From JAABTH01 sp964492615 (GTDB lineage: Bacteria > Bacillota > Dethiobacteria > DTU022): a stretch of 64,000 bases of DNA. This document shows positions 8,909 to 17,556 of the stretch, in pieces (the first letter of the stretch is position 1; every line of letters starts with the position of its first letter). A model generated the notes under the pieces. It was not told where the DNA came from. It ran no database searches and was given only the letters and a program-made list of their open reading frames with translations. Where the stretch lies: positions 1 to 64,000 of the forward strand of contig CAZBKZ010000011.1 in the NCBI GenBank assembly GCA_964492615.1, read 5' to 3'. A program made the translations under genes and the position numbers.

Positions 8909-9634
8909 ATGTTAGGAAATTATGTCAATTTAATCACAATAATCGTCGGCAGCCTGTTGGGACTTCTTGTTCATAAAGGTCTAAAGGAAAATTATAAAAC
9001 AATCGTAATGCAGGCCATTGGGCTTTCAGTTATTTTTATAGGCGCTACCACAGCGATACAGGGGCTTTTAGAACCCGATAGCGAACCAATACTGTTTATC
9101 ATCAGCCTTGTTATCGGTGGAACAATCGGAGAGCTTGTGGGTCTTGAAAAAGGTCTCGATAAAATTGGAATGATCCTGCAAAACAAGATCGACCCCGGGA
9201 ATGGGCAGGATAAAACCAGTGTTGCCCGTGGTTTTGTTACAGCAAGTTTAATTTTCTGTGTCGGAACAATGGCAATTATAGGCTCTCTTGAAAGCGGCCT
9301 TCGCGGTAACCACGATATGCTTTTCGCAAAATCTGTTCTTGATGGCATCACTGCAATGATCCTGGCTTCAACCATGGGTATAGGCGTGATGTTTTCAGCC
9401 GTTATGGTATTCGTCTACCAGGGTGCAATCATCCTTTTTGCCGGATATCTGGAGCCTCTTTTAACCGTCCATGTAATCAGGGAAATATCAATAATCGGCG
9501 GTATATTAATCCTGGGCATAGGCCTGGGTATGCTGGAAATTAAAAGAATTAAAACACTTAATCTCTTACCGGCTATTTTAATCCCGGTCTTCTATTACTT
9601 TCTCTTTATACCTCTGCTCAATTTAATAAAATAG
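8909..9634 (+). CDS. DUF554 family integral membrane protein
   Basis: 241 residues with six or seven hydrophobic helices and the family pattern GxxVNxxxIIxGSLxGLL at the N-terminus, GxTTAIQGLL, and GxxIGELxGLEKGLDKIG. E. coli YqgA and B. subtilis YdfK are relatives; their transport or other function is not established. Start ATG with AGGAGAG upstream. Transcribed alone from the promoter at 8808-8836. Confidence 0.88.
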   Translation: MLGNYVNLITIIVGSLLGLLVHKGLKENYKTIVMQAIGLSVIFIGATTAIQGLLEPDSEPILFIISLVIGGTIGELVGLEKGLDKIGMILQNKIDPGNGQDKTSVARGFVTASLIFCVGTMAIIGSLESGLRGNHDMLFAKSVLDGITAMILASTMGIGVMFSAVMVFVYQGAIILFAGYLEPLLTVHVIREISIIGGILILGIGLGMLEIKRIKTLNLLPAILIPVFYYFLFIPLLNLIK

Positions 9635-9688
9635 GAAAATAATTAACCAGCTCTGTCATATCCGTTCAGTATTTCAGCAACGGTTTGT

Positions 9689-10540
9689 TTATTGATAACT
9701 GTAAAAACCTTTACCGCTTTTTCTGCCTAACCAGCCGGCTGCCACATATTTTTTCAAAAGGGGACAGGGTCGATACTTGGCGTCACCAAAACCATCATAA
9801 AGCACTCCCATTATAGAAAGGCAGGTGTCCAGGCCGATCAGGTCAGCCAATGCCAGCGGCCCCATTGGATGATTCATACCTAACTTCATTACACTGTCGA
9901 TCGCTTCCGGTTTTGCCACCCCTTCCATCAAGCAAAAGATTGCCTCGTTAATCATGGGCATAAGGATCCTGTTAGAAACAAACCCGGGATAATCACTTAC
10001 TTCGACAGGTTCCTTATCAAGCTTGATTGTTAAATCCCTGATCTCTTGAAACGTAGTATCGGAGGTAGCCATGCCGCGAATTATCTCTACCAGGCGCATA
10101 ACCGGGACCGGATTCATAAAATGCATTCCTATAACTTTTTCCGGGCGGTTTGTTGCCGAAGCAAGAGCAGTTATGGACAGCGATGAAGTATTGCTGGCCA
10201 ATATTGTACGGGCCGGGCAGATGCCATCCAGTGTTTTAAATAAATCTATCTTTGACTCCTTCTTTTCAACAATTGCTTCGATTACAAGATCAGCATCCAC
10301 AGCGTCTGACAGATTAACGCTGCCCTCTATTAGTTTCAGAATTCGCTCTTTATCCTCGCCATTAATGCGCTTTTTTTCAACACCTCTTTCCAGGTTGGCG
10401 GTAATCCCGGCCAAACCTTTCTCTACATAACCCTGATTCAGATCGGCAAGCAAAACAGGCAAACTTGCCTGTGCACAAACCTGGGCAATTCCACTGCCCA
10501 TTTGGCCGGCGCCTACTACCATCACTTTACTAAGGTGCAC
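9689..10540 (-). CDS. hbd: 3-hydroxybutyryl-CoA dehydrogenase
   Basis: Oxidises or forms 3-hydroxyacyl-CoA with NAD(P)H; in anaerobes it commonly serves butyrate metabolism. The 283-residue length is standard. The N-terminus carries the dinucleotide motif VVGAGQMGSGIAQVCA; ASNTSSLSI and GMHFMNPVPVMRLVEII hold the catalytic His region; the C-terminal helical domain has NHPMGPLALADLIGLD. It starts at GTG with GGAGG 8 bases upstream. No thiolase, crotonase or acyl-CoA dehydrogenase is beside it, so the pathway partner must lie elsewhere. Confidence 0.92.
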   Translation of the reverse strand: MHLSKVMVVGAGQMGSGIAQVCAQASLPVLLADLNQGYVEKGLAGITANLERGVEKKRINGEDKERILKLIEGSVNLSDAVDADLVIEAIVEKKESKIDLFKTLDGICPARTILASNTSSLSITALASATNRPEKVIGMHFMNPVPVMRLVEIIRGMATSDTTFQEIRDLTIKLDKEPVEVSDYPGFVSNRILMPMINEAIFCLMEGVAKPEAIDSVMKLGMNHPMGPLALADLIGLDTCLSIMGVLYDGFGDAKYRPCPLLKKYVAAGWLGRKSGKGFYSYQ

Positions 10541-10597
10541 TGCTCCAACCTCCTGTATAAATTGTTTTAAACTAGCCTGTAGATAAAACAGTCCGCA

Positions 10598-11674
10598 CTA
10601 AGCCCTGTCCAACGGTTTTTCCATATAAATACTCCTGCTGGGAAAAGCGACGGAAACCCCTTCATTTTCAATTATATCCATGATTTTAAAATTTATGTCT
10701 TCTTTTACTTTAAGGTAATCGCCCCAAACGGTGGTTTTGGTAAAAAAGTATATGAAGATATCGAGTGAACTTTCATTAAAGCTATCAAACCTGACAAATA
10801 TTGTTTTTTTGTGAATATCATCGTGATTATCAAGCATATCTTTTATTTTATCCACACAACTCTGTATTTTCATTTTTGGTGTGGAATAGGTAAGCCCCAA
10901 TTTAAAACTAACTCTTCTGCGCCCCATTCTGGTCCAATTTGTTACCGCTTCATTGGCCAGAGTTGCATTGGGAACGGTAACCAGAGCATCGGCAAATGTT
11001 CTAATTTTCGTACTCCTGAAAGTAATATCTTCGACTGTCCCTTCCACACTGGGAGTCAGGATCCAGTCCCCAATTGAAAAGGGTTTATCAACAATAATAA
11101 CAATCCCACCAAAAATATTGGAAGCTGTATTCTGGGCAGCAAGAGCAATAGTTAAACCTCCCAGCCCGAGCCCGGCAATAAAACCATTAATATCATACCC
11201 CAGCTCACTGACTATAATTACAAAAGCCAGCAGCAGCAGAATACCCCTCATCACTTTTGCCAGGAAAGAGGCTAAAATACTGTCTATATTGATATCAAGC
11301 CTGTTTCCCACTTCATAAAAAAGGGTTGAATAATTGCCGATAAAATTGTATAAACCCCATGTGCAGAGTATTATAATCGCAATTCGCCAGACACCAACCA
11401 TTTTTTCATTAAACACTTCGGGAAGCGGCAGGAAAGACAGGGCCAGGTAAAGACCAAGCAGTATTAAAAAAGCCCTGAGCGGTTTCTCAAGAGATCTAAC
11501 GATTAAAGTATCCACGGCGGTTCCGGTTTTACTGGTCAACCCCAGCACCAGCTTCAAAATATACTTTACAAATAACTTTCTAAGAATCAGGAAGAAAATA
11601 AATATTGCCAGGGCAATAACAATCCCGATTAAATGTTCTTCGGCTAGAGTTACCAGCCAATCCAGAAATTCCAT
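10598..11674 (-). CDS. MscS-family mechanosensitive channel
   Basis: A 358-residue inner-membrane channel. About four hydrophobic helices (residues 12-175) end in the pore helix pattern GLGGLTIALAAQNTASNIFGG, followed by the MscS beta-domain (PFSIGDWI...GTVEDITFRSTKIRT) and a soluble alpha/beta C-terminal domain. It should open under membrane tension during osmotic downshift. The ATG at 11674 follows GGGAGGG by 9 bases; a TTG six codons upstream overlaps the binding site. Its stop is 57 bases before the hbd start on the same strand, so co-transcription is possible. Confidence 0.9.
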   Translation of the reverse strand: MEFLDWLVTLAEEHLIGIVIALAIFIFFLILRKLFVKYILKLVLGLTSKTGTAVDTLIVRSLEKPLRAFLILLGLYLALSFLPLPEVFNEKMVGVWRIAIIILCTWGLYNFIGNYSTLFYEVGNRLDINIDSILASFLAKVMRGILLLLAFVIIVSELGYDINGFIAGLGLGGLTIALAAQNTASNIFGGIVIIVDKPFSIGDWILTPSVEGTVEDITFRSTKIRTFADALVTVPNATLANEAVTNWTRMGRRRVSFKLGLTYSTPKMKIQSCVDKIKDMLDNHDDIHKKTIFVRFDSFNESSLDIFIYFFTKTTVWGDYLKVKEDINFKIMDIIENEGVSVAFPSRSIYMEKPLDRA

Positions 11675-11744
11675 ACCAATAAACCCTCCCAAACATAATC
11701 TATATATCCTTTATTCTTTTCTTTCATTTAATCGTAATTCCTTT

Positions 11745-11776
11745 AAAAAAGCACCGTATCATGTTTACGGTGCTTT
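11745..11776 (-). terminator. Terminator ending the minus-strand aro/yge run
   Basis: An 11-bp perfect stem AAAGCACCGTA (11748-11758) / TACGGTGCTTT (11766-11776), loop 7 bases. On the minus strand the stem is followed by a T-run at 11745-11750. It lies 44 bases after the pseudogene stop. Confidence 0.8.
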
Positions 11777-11819
11777 AGTGCTTCTGTCATGGCCTTAGTC
11801 TTCTGTTTGTCCGGGTCAA

Positions 11820-12691
11820 CTATATTATCTCGATTGTCGTATCCAGGATAATATCCAGTTTTGCCGACTGATCCAGGTACCAATCAATCAGTTGCATATC
11901 AAGCATTTCGGGAGAGAATAACCCCTTCCGGGACATCTTGTCGTTGATAAAAAGCTTTGTAAAAAGAGCTCCGCACTGGCCGGTAAGTTAGGTCTCCCCG
12001 GTCAGTCCGGAACGCTGAAATGATTCCTCACAGCCCGGGGCATTAATATAGGTTTCAACATTCACTTCTTCACCTTTCAAAACACCAAAAGCCTGGACCA
12101 GCATCGCTCCCTCATCGCTGATTGACCCTTCTTCAATTATCTCTTTTATTTCGTCATAATACTTGGGCGCAGGCGGGGTAAGCCTGATCACCAGGCTTCT
12201 CGGTATCACCTGCACACCGTCCAAGTCGAGCGGCTCTTTGGACAAAATACCCATCCGGTAAAGCGGTTCTGCAAAGTCAACCCCTACCCCACCGTACTTG
12301 AAATAGATATTTTTTGCCCCTTTTAAATATTTATCGGCATTAATGCCCATCTCAACCGGTTCATCGTGAGCATATTCTACCAGCCTGATTTCCTTATCCT
12401 GACCCCTGAACCTGATATAAACCGGCTTGCTGAAGGGTTCTGTCTGGACTATCTTTCCATTTTCACAGGCATAAGCAGGTTCAGACATGTCAGCGTAAGC
12501 AACAGCAGGAGACCACCAGAAGGGAAGAAACCTTTTTGCTTCGACTCCTTCCCAGACCAGGTTATAGATGGTATGACAGCTTTTTCGTCGTAATCGGCAC
12601 AAATAATTTCTGTTACATTCTTTTCTTCATCCATTCTCTTTGCTACAGTGCTACCCTGTGCTCCGACACCAAGGACAAGAATTCTTTTCAT
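11820..12691 (-). pseudogene. Decayed saccharopine dehydrogenase-family gene
   Basis: Reading from an ATG at 12691 (AAGGAG upstream) gives MKRILVLGVGAQGSTVAKRM, a Rossmann NAD(P)-binding start, up to about residue 39 (ADYDEKAV). Homology then continues in a different frame from near 12570 with IYNLVWEGVEAKRF and the catalytic domain. Roughly 130 residues normally between them are missing, so an internal deletion plus frame change is inferred. A second lesion is the in-frame TAA at 11988-11990 inside TGET-stop-LTGQCGALFTKLF; the same frame reads on for 55 residues to a TAG at 11820-11822. The family normally has about 400 residues. Enzyme activity is very unlikely. It is last in the operon after the racemase. 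Confidence 0.85.
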
Positions 12692-12713
12692 AATTACTCC
12701 TTCTGCGTAATTA

Positions 12714-13409
12714 TTATTCCAAAACAGCCCACTCAACCGCCTTACGGGCATGGAGCTCTGTTGTGTCAAAAAGAGGCACTGGTGCATCGCCAGGCCCGAT
12801 TAATAAGGCAATTTCTGTACAACCCAGGATAACACCTTCTGTTCCGCTGTTTGCCAGTTTCTGAATAATTGCTTTTACCCGTTCTCTTGATTGATCAAGT
12901 AATTTCCCCAGGCAAAGTTCATCAAATATTATCCTGTGCATGGCCAGGCGGTCTTCCCTGTCCGGCACAACCAGCTCCAGATGATGCTTGTCTTTAAGCC
13001 TGCTGCAGAAAAAATTATCTTCCATAGTTGTAAGTGTGCCCAGCAAACCTACTTTATTTATATTTTGCTTTCGCACCGATTCTGCAGCAGGATCAACTAT
13101 ATGCAGCAGGGGGATATTAACTGCAGCTTCAACTGTTTCAGCTACTTTATGCATGGTATTTGTAGCTATGAGAAAAAAATCTGCTCCGGCGCAGGCCAAG
13201 ATTTTTGCTGCATCAGCCAGCTCTGTCCCGATTGATTCCCAATCACCGGCACGCATTAATCGTTCATACTGGTCAAAATCAACACTGTTTAATAATATTT
13301 TTGCAGAATGGAATCCGCCCAGCCTGTTTTTAACTGTTTCGTTAATTACCCTGTAATATGTCATGGTCGATTCCCAGCTCATTCCGCCGATAATACCTAT
13401 AGTTTTCAT
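12714..13409 (-). CDS. ygeA: Aspartate/glutamate racemase family protein, YgeA type
   Basis: PLP-independent amino-acid racemase fold, 231 residues, cytosolic. The start KTIGIIGGMSWESTMTYYR and the pattern IATNTMHK with T83 and VILGCTEI with C197 match E. coli YgeA, which uses a Thr83/Cys197 pair in place of the usual two cysteines and works on a broad range of amino acids (family knowledge, recalled). The 37-base gap to ygeX upstream suggests one operon. The inferred role is interconverting a D/L amino acid fed to or from diaminopropionate ammonia-lyase; this is context only. Confidence 0.85.
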   Translation of the reverse strand: MKTIGIIGGMSWESTMTYYRVINETVKNRLGGFHSAKILLNSVDFDQYERLMRAGDWESIGTELADAAKILACAGADFFLIATNTMHKVAETVEAAVNIPLLHIVDPAAESVRKQNINKVGLLGTLTTMEDNFFCSRLKDKHHLELVVPDREDRLAMHRIIFDELCLGKLLDQSRERVKAIIQKLANSGTEGVILGCTEIALLIGPGDAPVPLFDTTELHARKAVEWAVLE

Positions 13410-13446
13410 TCAGCACCCCGATTATTATAGATTAATACGTTATTGC

Positions 13447-14676
13447 TTACTGGCCCGGATGAAAGCCATCCCATACAATTTTCCTGTACATTTCAGGATC
13501 TGTGTCTCCCTCGGTACTGAATAGCAACACCTGTGAATCAGGTCCTAATTTAAGGGCCGATCTTGCTTCCCGAAGGTACTCTTTTTTAATCAGTTCAGAA
13601 AGAATACCGGTTGTTACGGCTCCTGACTCTCCCGATACAATCTTATGATCAGTGCCTAAAGGGTTACCAAGCATTCTCATCCCGTTTGCAGAAATATAGT
13701 CGGGACAGGAAATATACATGGCCGAAAGTTTCCAGAGAATTTCCCAGGCAACAGGGTTTGGTTCACCACAAGCCAGCCCGGCCATGATTGTGTCGAGTTT
13801 GCCGCTTACATGACGGGGTTTCCCGTCCCCGGCCAGGGCAGAACGGTAAAAACAGTCTGCCTGGTCAGGCTCAACCACGGCTGACAGGGGCATCATCTTT
13901 TTCAACTTGTTGAAAAAATAACCGATAACCGCTCCGGCCAGCGACCCCACGCCTGCCTGGATAAATAAATGGGTTGGCCTCTCTATGCCCTTTTCCTGCA
14001 GTTGATCCAATGCTTCCGCAGCCATTACAGTATATCCCTGCATTACCCGGTTTGGCATATCCTCGTAGCCTTCCCATGCAGTATCCTGGACCATAATCCA
14101 ACCATTTTTCGATGCATTTTCTGCCGTAATTCTGACTGTATCATCGTAGTTCACATCCGTGATATACCCTTCGGCTCCGGTTGCCCTGATATGCTCCAAG
14201 CGAACTGGAGAGGAACCGCCGGGCATATTAATTACCGCCCGGTGACCCAACTGTCCGGCAGCCCAAGCCACACCACGCCCGTGGTTACCGTCGGTAGCTG
14301 AAGTAAAAGTGATTTCTCCCAGCTGCTTCTTAACCTGATCCGAGCGAAGATAGGAATAAGATATCTGATTAAGGGTTTTCCCGAGTCGGTCGGCCAGGTA
14401 ACGACCGATTGCATGGCCACCACCAAGCACTTTAAATGAATTCAGCCCAAAACGGTACGATTCATCTTTAACATAAATCCCTGCCACTCCAAGATATTCA
14501 GCCAGGTTATCGAGGCTTATTAATGGGGTAACTTCATATTGAGGAAAACTTTTTATGAAGCTTCCGGTTTCTTTAACCTCTTTTTCATCAAACAAATTAA
14601 GGAATGGCTCCGCCAAGCCTTGCTCTTGAATACTGGCAAGCCGGCTGCCGTTGACCCATCGGACTACATCTGCCAT
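13447..14676 (-). CDS. ygeX: Diaminopropionate ammonia-lyase
   Basis: A PLP enzyme of fold type II that converts 2,3-diaminopropionate (either enantiomer) to pyruvate and two ammonia. The 409-residue protein has the PLP lysine K82 in GLNSFKVLGGG, an asparagine-containing TSATDGNHGRGVAWAA loop, GGSSPVRLEHI and a Gly-rich QAGVGSLAGAVIGY phosphate site. This is the terminal ammonia-releasing step of the proposed anaerobic uric-acid pathway. Start ATG with AGGAGG upstream. It follows the ygfK-like gene by 47 bases and precedes the racemase. Confidence 0.93.
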   Translation of the reverse strand: MADVVRWVNGSRLASIQEQGLAEPFLNLFDEKEVKETGSFIKSFPQYEVTPLISLDNLAEYLGVAGIYVKDESYRFGLNSFKVLGGGHAIGRYLADRLGKTLNQISYSYLRSDQVKKQLGEITFTSATDGNHGRGVAWAAGQLGHRAVINMPGGSSPVRLEHIRATGAEGYITDVNYDDTVRITAENASKNGWIMVQDTAWEGYEDMPNRVMQGYTVMAAEALDQLQEKGIERPTHLFIQAGVGSLAGAVIGYFFNKLKKMMPLSAVVEPDQADCFYRSALAGDGKPRHVSGKLDTIMAGLACGEPNPVAWEILWKLSAMYISCPDYISANGMRMLGNPLGTDHKIVSGESGAVTTGILSELIKKEYLREARSALKLGPDSQVLLFSTEGDTDPEMYRKIVWDGFHPGQ

Positions 14677-14723
14677 TATTTTCCTCCTGTTGCAAGCTGT
14701 TCTCCAACTACAAGGTTCCTGCT

Positions 14724-16448
14724 TTATAACAGCAGGTAGGAATAGTTTGCAATTATTTCACGAATGAATTGATATGAAGCACAGTCAGATTCAGAAACAC
14801 CGCTTTTGTTAATAGCATCAGATCCGACCTGCAATACTTTTCCGTTTACCCTGATCAGGAAAGTATCCAATTGCCCGTTACGGTTACCCAGGAAGCCATT
14901 ATTACTGCTGTCATAAAAATCATTTTCACTCTGGAAATAAGTAAACTTGTCCCGGTATGGTTCCCCTTTTTCAGGACAGAAAACAGAACAATTACCGCAT
15001 TCATTGCAGATATGGTCCAGGTGCAAAACCTGTCTGCTGAATTTAAAACCATCGCCTGAAACGGTAACAAGGTGATTAGCCCTGTTAGGACAAACATCCG
15101 TACACATTCTGCAGCTTTCCCTGCAGTCAAAAACCGGAAGTGGTTGAGCAGGCTTTCGTAATATCCGCTGTTTCATTTTACGGTATACAGTTTCATTAAT
15201 CGACCTTTCCGCCAGTTTCTTTAACTGGTCCAGCCTAATGCCCTGCAGCGCTTTTCGCTGAACCGGTGCCACAGCTTCAGAGAGTTTCTTCAGGCGATTA
15301 TACCCCCCGGGCTTTAAAAGGGTAGTTGCAACGGTGACCGGGTAAATGCCGCTTTCAACAATCTGTGCAGCGTTTTTATGATCTGCTCCACCGCAGTACG
15401 AAATACAGATCTCTCCCTTAAATGCCGCCGCCAAACTATAAGCGAGATTAATAGTCAGGGGGTACAGAGGGCGGCCAGACAGGTACATTTCATTACCGGG
15501 CAGTTCTCCGCTTGTTATCTTTACCGGTAGGGTATTGGATAGTTTTATTCCCACCTTTCTGCCCTTTTCTGCCGCCAGCTTATTAATCTTTGTTATGAGA
15601 GAACATGCCTGATCGAAATTGAGATCTTTGTCAAATGATTCTTCGGAAAGCCTGATATACCCGTAACCCATCTGATCAAGGGTCTGGCGTACAAATTTAT
15701 AACCGAGAAGGGTAGGGTTAAGTTTAATATATGTATGTAATTCTTTTTCACCCAACAGGTGCTCGCAGATTGATTCAATTTCTTCCGGGGGACAGCCATG
15801 CATAGTAGAAAGAGCAATAGAACTGCATATATGTGGAGACAGGTTTTCCAGGCAGCCCGGATCAAACTTTCTGAAATGGGGAGCTTTCTTGAACAAAACT
15901 GTCCTGCACTCCTGAAAAACATCAGTTCCGGAAGCATCTTTAAGATTATCAATGAAGCGATCAACCTTAGACGATTTGATACCGTCCAGATCATATCCCA
16001 CGCTCATGTTAAAAATATAATCCTGCACATTAAGGCCGAAAATTTCCCCTGCTAAAAAAAAGAGTAAAAACCAACCTTTCACATACTCGCTGCAGGCATC
16101 TTCAATAGAAAGCTCAGTCGACCATTCGGTGTTGTAACATTCGTCTTCAGCATAAATACAGGGTTTGGGGAAAGAAAGGCTGTCTAAAACCTGGACAGTC
16201 TTTAATTCAAAAAAGCGGCCTCCCGAAAGATAAGCCGCCGCAAGATTCTGGGCCATTTGGGTGTGAGGCCCGGCAGCCGGGCCGACAAGATTGCTGATCT
16301 TCTCACCGTTGTAATCAATAAACTGCTTTACAGGATACCGGAAAAAATCTGCTTCCCGGATACCGAATATAGAATTTTCACTTTCATACTCTTCTATTAC
16401 CCGGTCGAGCAGACTGGTAAAAGGAACTATCTTCATCCGGTCACCCAT
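14724..16448 (-). CDS. ygfK: YgfK-like Fe-S oxidoreductase lacking the FAD/NADPH domain
   Basis: The 574-residue protein matches the N-terminal dihydroorotate-dehydrogenase-like part of E. coli YgfK (residues 1-430; LVGPAAGPHTQMAQNL, ELKTVQVL, ALSTMHGCPPEEIE) joined directly to two 4Fe-4S motifs, CRESCRMCTDVCP (about 440) and CNECGNCSVFCP (about 479), and the short C-terminal tail. YgfK is about 1030 residues, so the GltD-like FAD/NAD(P)H module of about 450 residues is absent and electrons must come from another donor. YgfK is conserved in purine/uric-acid clusters; its reaction is unproven. Start ATG with GGTGG 7 bases upstream. It sits between pheA and ygeX on the same strand. Confidence 0.82.
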   Translation of the reverse strand: MGDRMKIVPFTSLLDRVIEEYESENSIFGIREADFFRYPVKQFIDYNGEKISNLVGPAAGPHTQMAQNLAAAYLSGGRFFELKTVQVLDSLSFPKPCIYAEDECYNTEWSTELSIEDACSEYVKGWFLLFFLAGEIFGLNVQDYIFNMSVGYDLDGIKSSKVDRFIDNLKDASGTDVFQECRTVLFKKAPHFRKFDPGCLENLSPHICSSIALSTMHGCPPEEIESICEHLLGEKELHTYIKLNPTLLGYKFVRQTLDQMGYGYIRLSEESFDKDLNFDQACSLITKINKLAAEKGRKVGIKLSNTLPVKITSGELPGNEMYLSGRPLYPLTINLAYSLAAAFKGEICISYCGGADHKNAAQIVESGIYPVTVATTLLKPGGYNRLKKLSEAVAPVQRKALQGIRLDQLKKLAERSINETVYRKMKQRILRKPAQPLPVFDCRESCRMCTDVCPNRANHLVTVSGDGFKFSRQVLHLDHICNECGNCSVFCPEKGEPYRDKFTYFQSENDFYDSSNNGFLGNRNGQLDTFLIRVNGKVLQVGSDAINKSGVSESDCASYQFIREIIANYSYLLL

Positions 16449-16497
16449 TTAATATCCACCACCATTAAATTACTGTAAACCGGCAAAAAGAGCTTCT

Positions 16498-17556
16498 TTA
16501 TAATTCTACTTTTATTTCGTTATAGCAACCCAGTATCTTAAGCCCTGTTGTCATATGCTCAGCATTTTTAAGGGTTTCTGTGACCACCTGGTCTTTTATG
16601 GAACCATCAAAATCTAGAAAATATGAGTAATCACCGGGCTCATTGGGGATAGACTCAATCCTGGTCAGGTTAATACCGGCCTCGGCAAATAATCTTAACA
16701 CATTAAAAAGCGTGCCCGATTTATGTTCGGTGGTAAAAATAATAGAGCTCTTGCTGCCTTCTTCATCGTAACCACTCGAGGAAAGAAGCAAAAAACGGGT
16801 TCTGTTGCTGGTCAAATCTTCAATATTACTCTTGACAATTTCCAGGTTGTAAAGCTCGGCAGCCAGTTTCCCGGCAATACAGGCCGCTCCCCGGGGTTGT
16901 TCTTCCGCCAGCATCTTAGCTGCTCCCGCCGTATCGTAGTAAGGGACAGGGGTAAGGTTATTTCGTGACAAGAACCGTCTGCACTGGGCCAGGGCCTGTG
17001 AATGAGAATATACTTCCCTCACTTCGCGGTAATCACTGCCGGGGACAATCATCAGAGAATGATGAACAGGCATATCAATAGCGCCCATAATTTGCAGGTC
17101 AGTGTTGATCAGCAGTTCGTTAACCGGACCTACGTTACCGCCAAGGGTATTTTCCACCGGCACTATACCGTAATCATAAATACCGGAGTTTACACCTTCA
17201 AATACTTCATTAAAGGTTGTACAGGGAACAGTAACAAAATTTTTATTATAATGCCTGACTGCTTCTTCACTATAAGCGCCATGCTCACCCTGAAAACCGG
17301 TTATTACCAGATCCTGCGCCTGCAGTTTTTTACTGTGTGCCAGTATGATTTTATATATTTGTTCACTGAAATCATTTTCAATCAGGGCGTTGGGGCTGTT
17401 CCCTACCCTTTCCATAATCTCTTTTTCTCGTTTTGGATCTTCTATAACATCCTTAAAACGTTTCGCCATCAAACCCTGTTCAAATCTATCATTTAATAGC
17501 TTGAGTATCTTGGAATCGATCAAATCAATATTATGCCTTATATCGCCAAGTTTCAT
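16498..17556 (-). CDS. pheA: Bifunctional chorismate mutase/prephenate dehydratase
   Basis: Makes phenylpyruvate from chorismate via prephenate. Residues 1-90 form an AroQ chorismate mutase helix bundle (IRHNIDLIDSKILKLLNDRF); about 95-275 form prephenate dehydratase (GFQGEHGAYSEEAV, VPVENTLGGNV, TSNRTRFLLL); 285-350 form a regulatory ACT domain with ESIPNEPGDYSYF, which normally binds phenylalanine for feedback inhibition. Length 352 is usual. The ATG overlaps the aroF stop as ATGA, so the two are translationally coupled. Confidence 0.95.
   Translation of the reverse strand: MKLGDIRHNIDLIDSKILKLLNDRFEQGLMAKRFKDVIEDPKREKEIMERVGNSPNALIENDFSEQIYKIILAHSKKLQAQDLVITGFQGEHGAYSEEAVRHYNKNFVTVPCTTFNEVFEGVNSGIYDYGIVPVENTLGGNVGPVNELLINTDLQIMGAIDMPVHHSLMIVPGSDYREVREVYSHSQALAQCRRFLSRNNLTPVPYYDTAGAAKMLAEEQPRGAACIAGKLAAELYNLEIVKSNIEDLTSNRTRFLLLSSSGYDEEGSKSSIIFTTEHKSGTLFNVLRLFAEAGINLTRIESIPNEPGDYSYFLDFDGSIKDQVVTETLKNAEHMTTGLKILGCYNEIKVEL

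Noticed and set aside
11988..11990. Recoded stop in the saccharopine dehydrogenase gene
   Set aside because: The codon is TAA, not a Sec or Pyl codon, and a separate deletion/frameshift already breaks the gene.
17002..17496. Plus-strand 164-codon frame within pheA
   Set aside because: Shadow of the ACT/dehydratase coding sequence; no family features.
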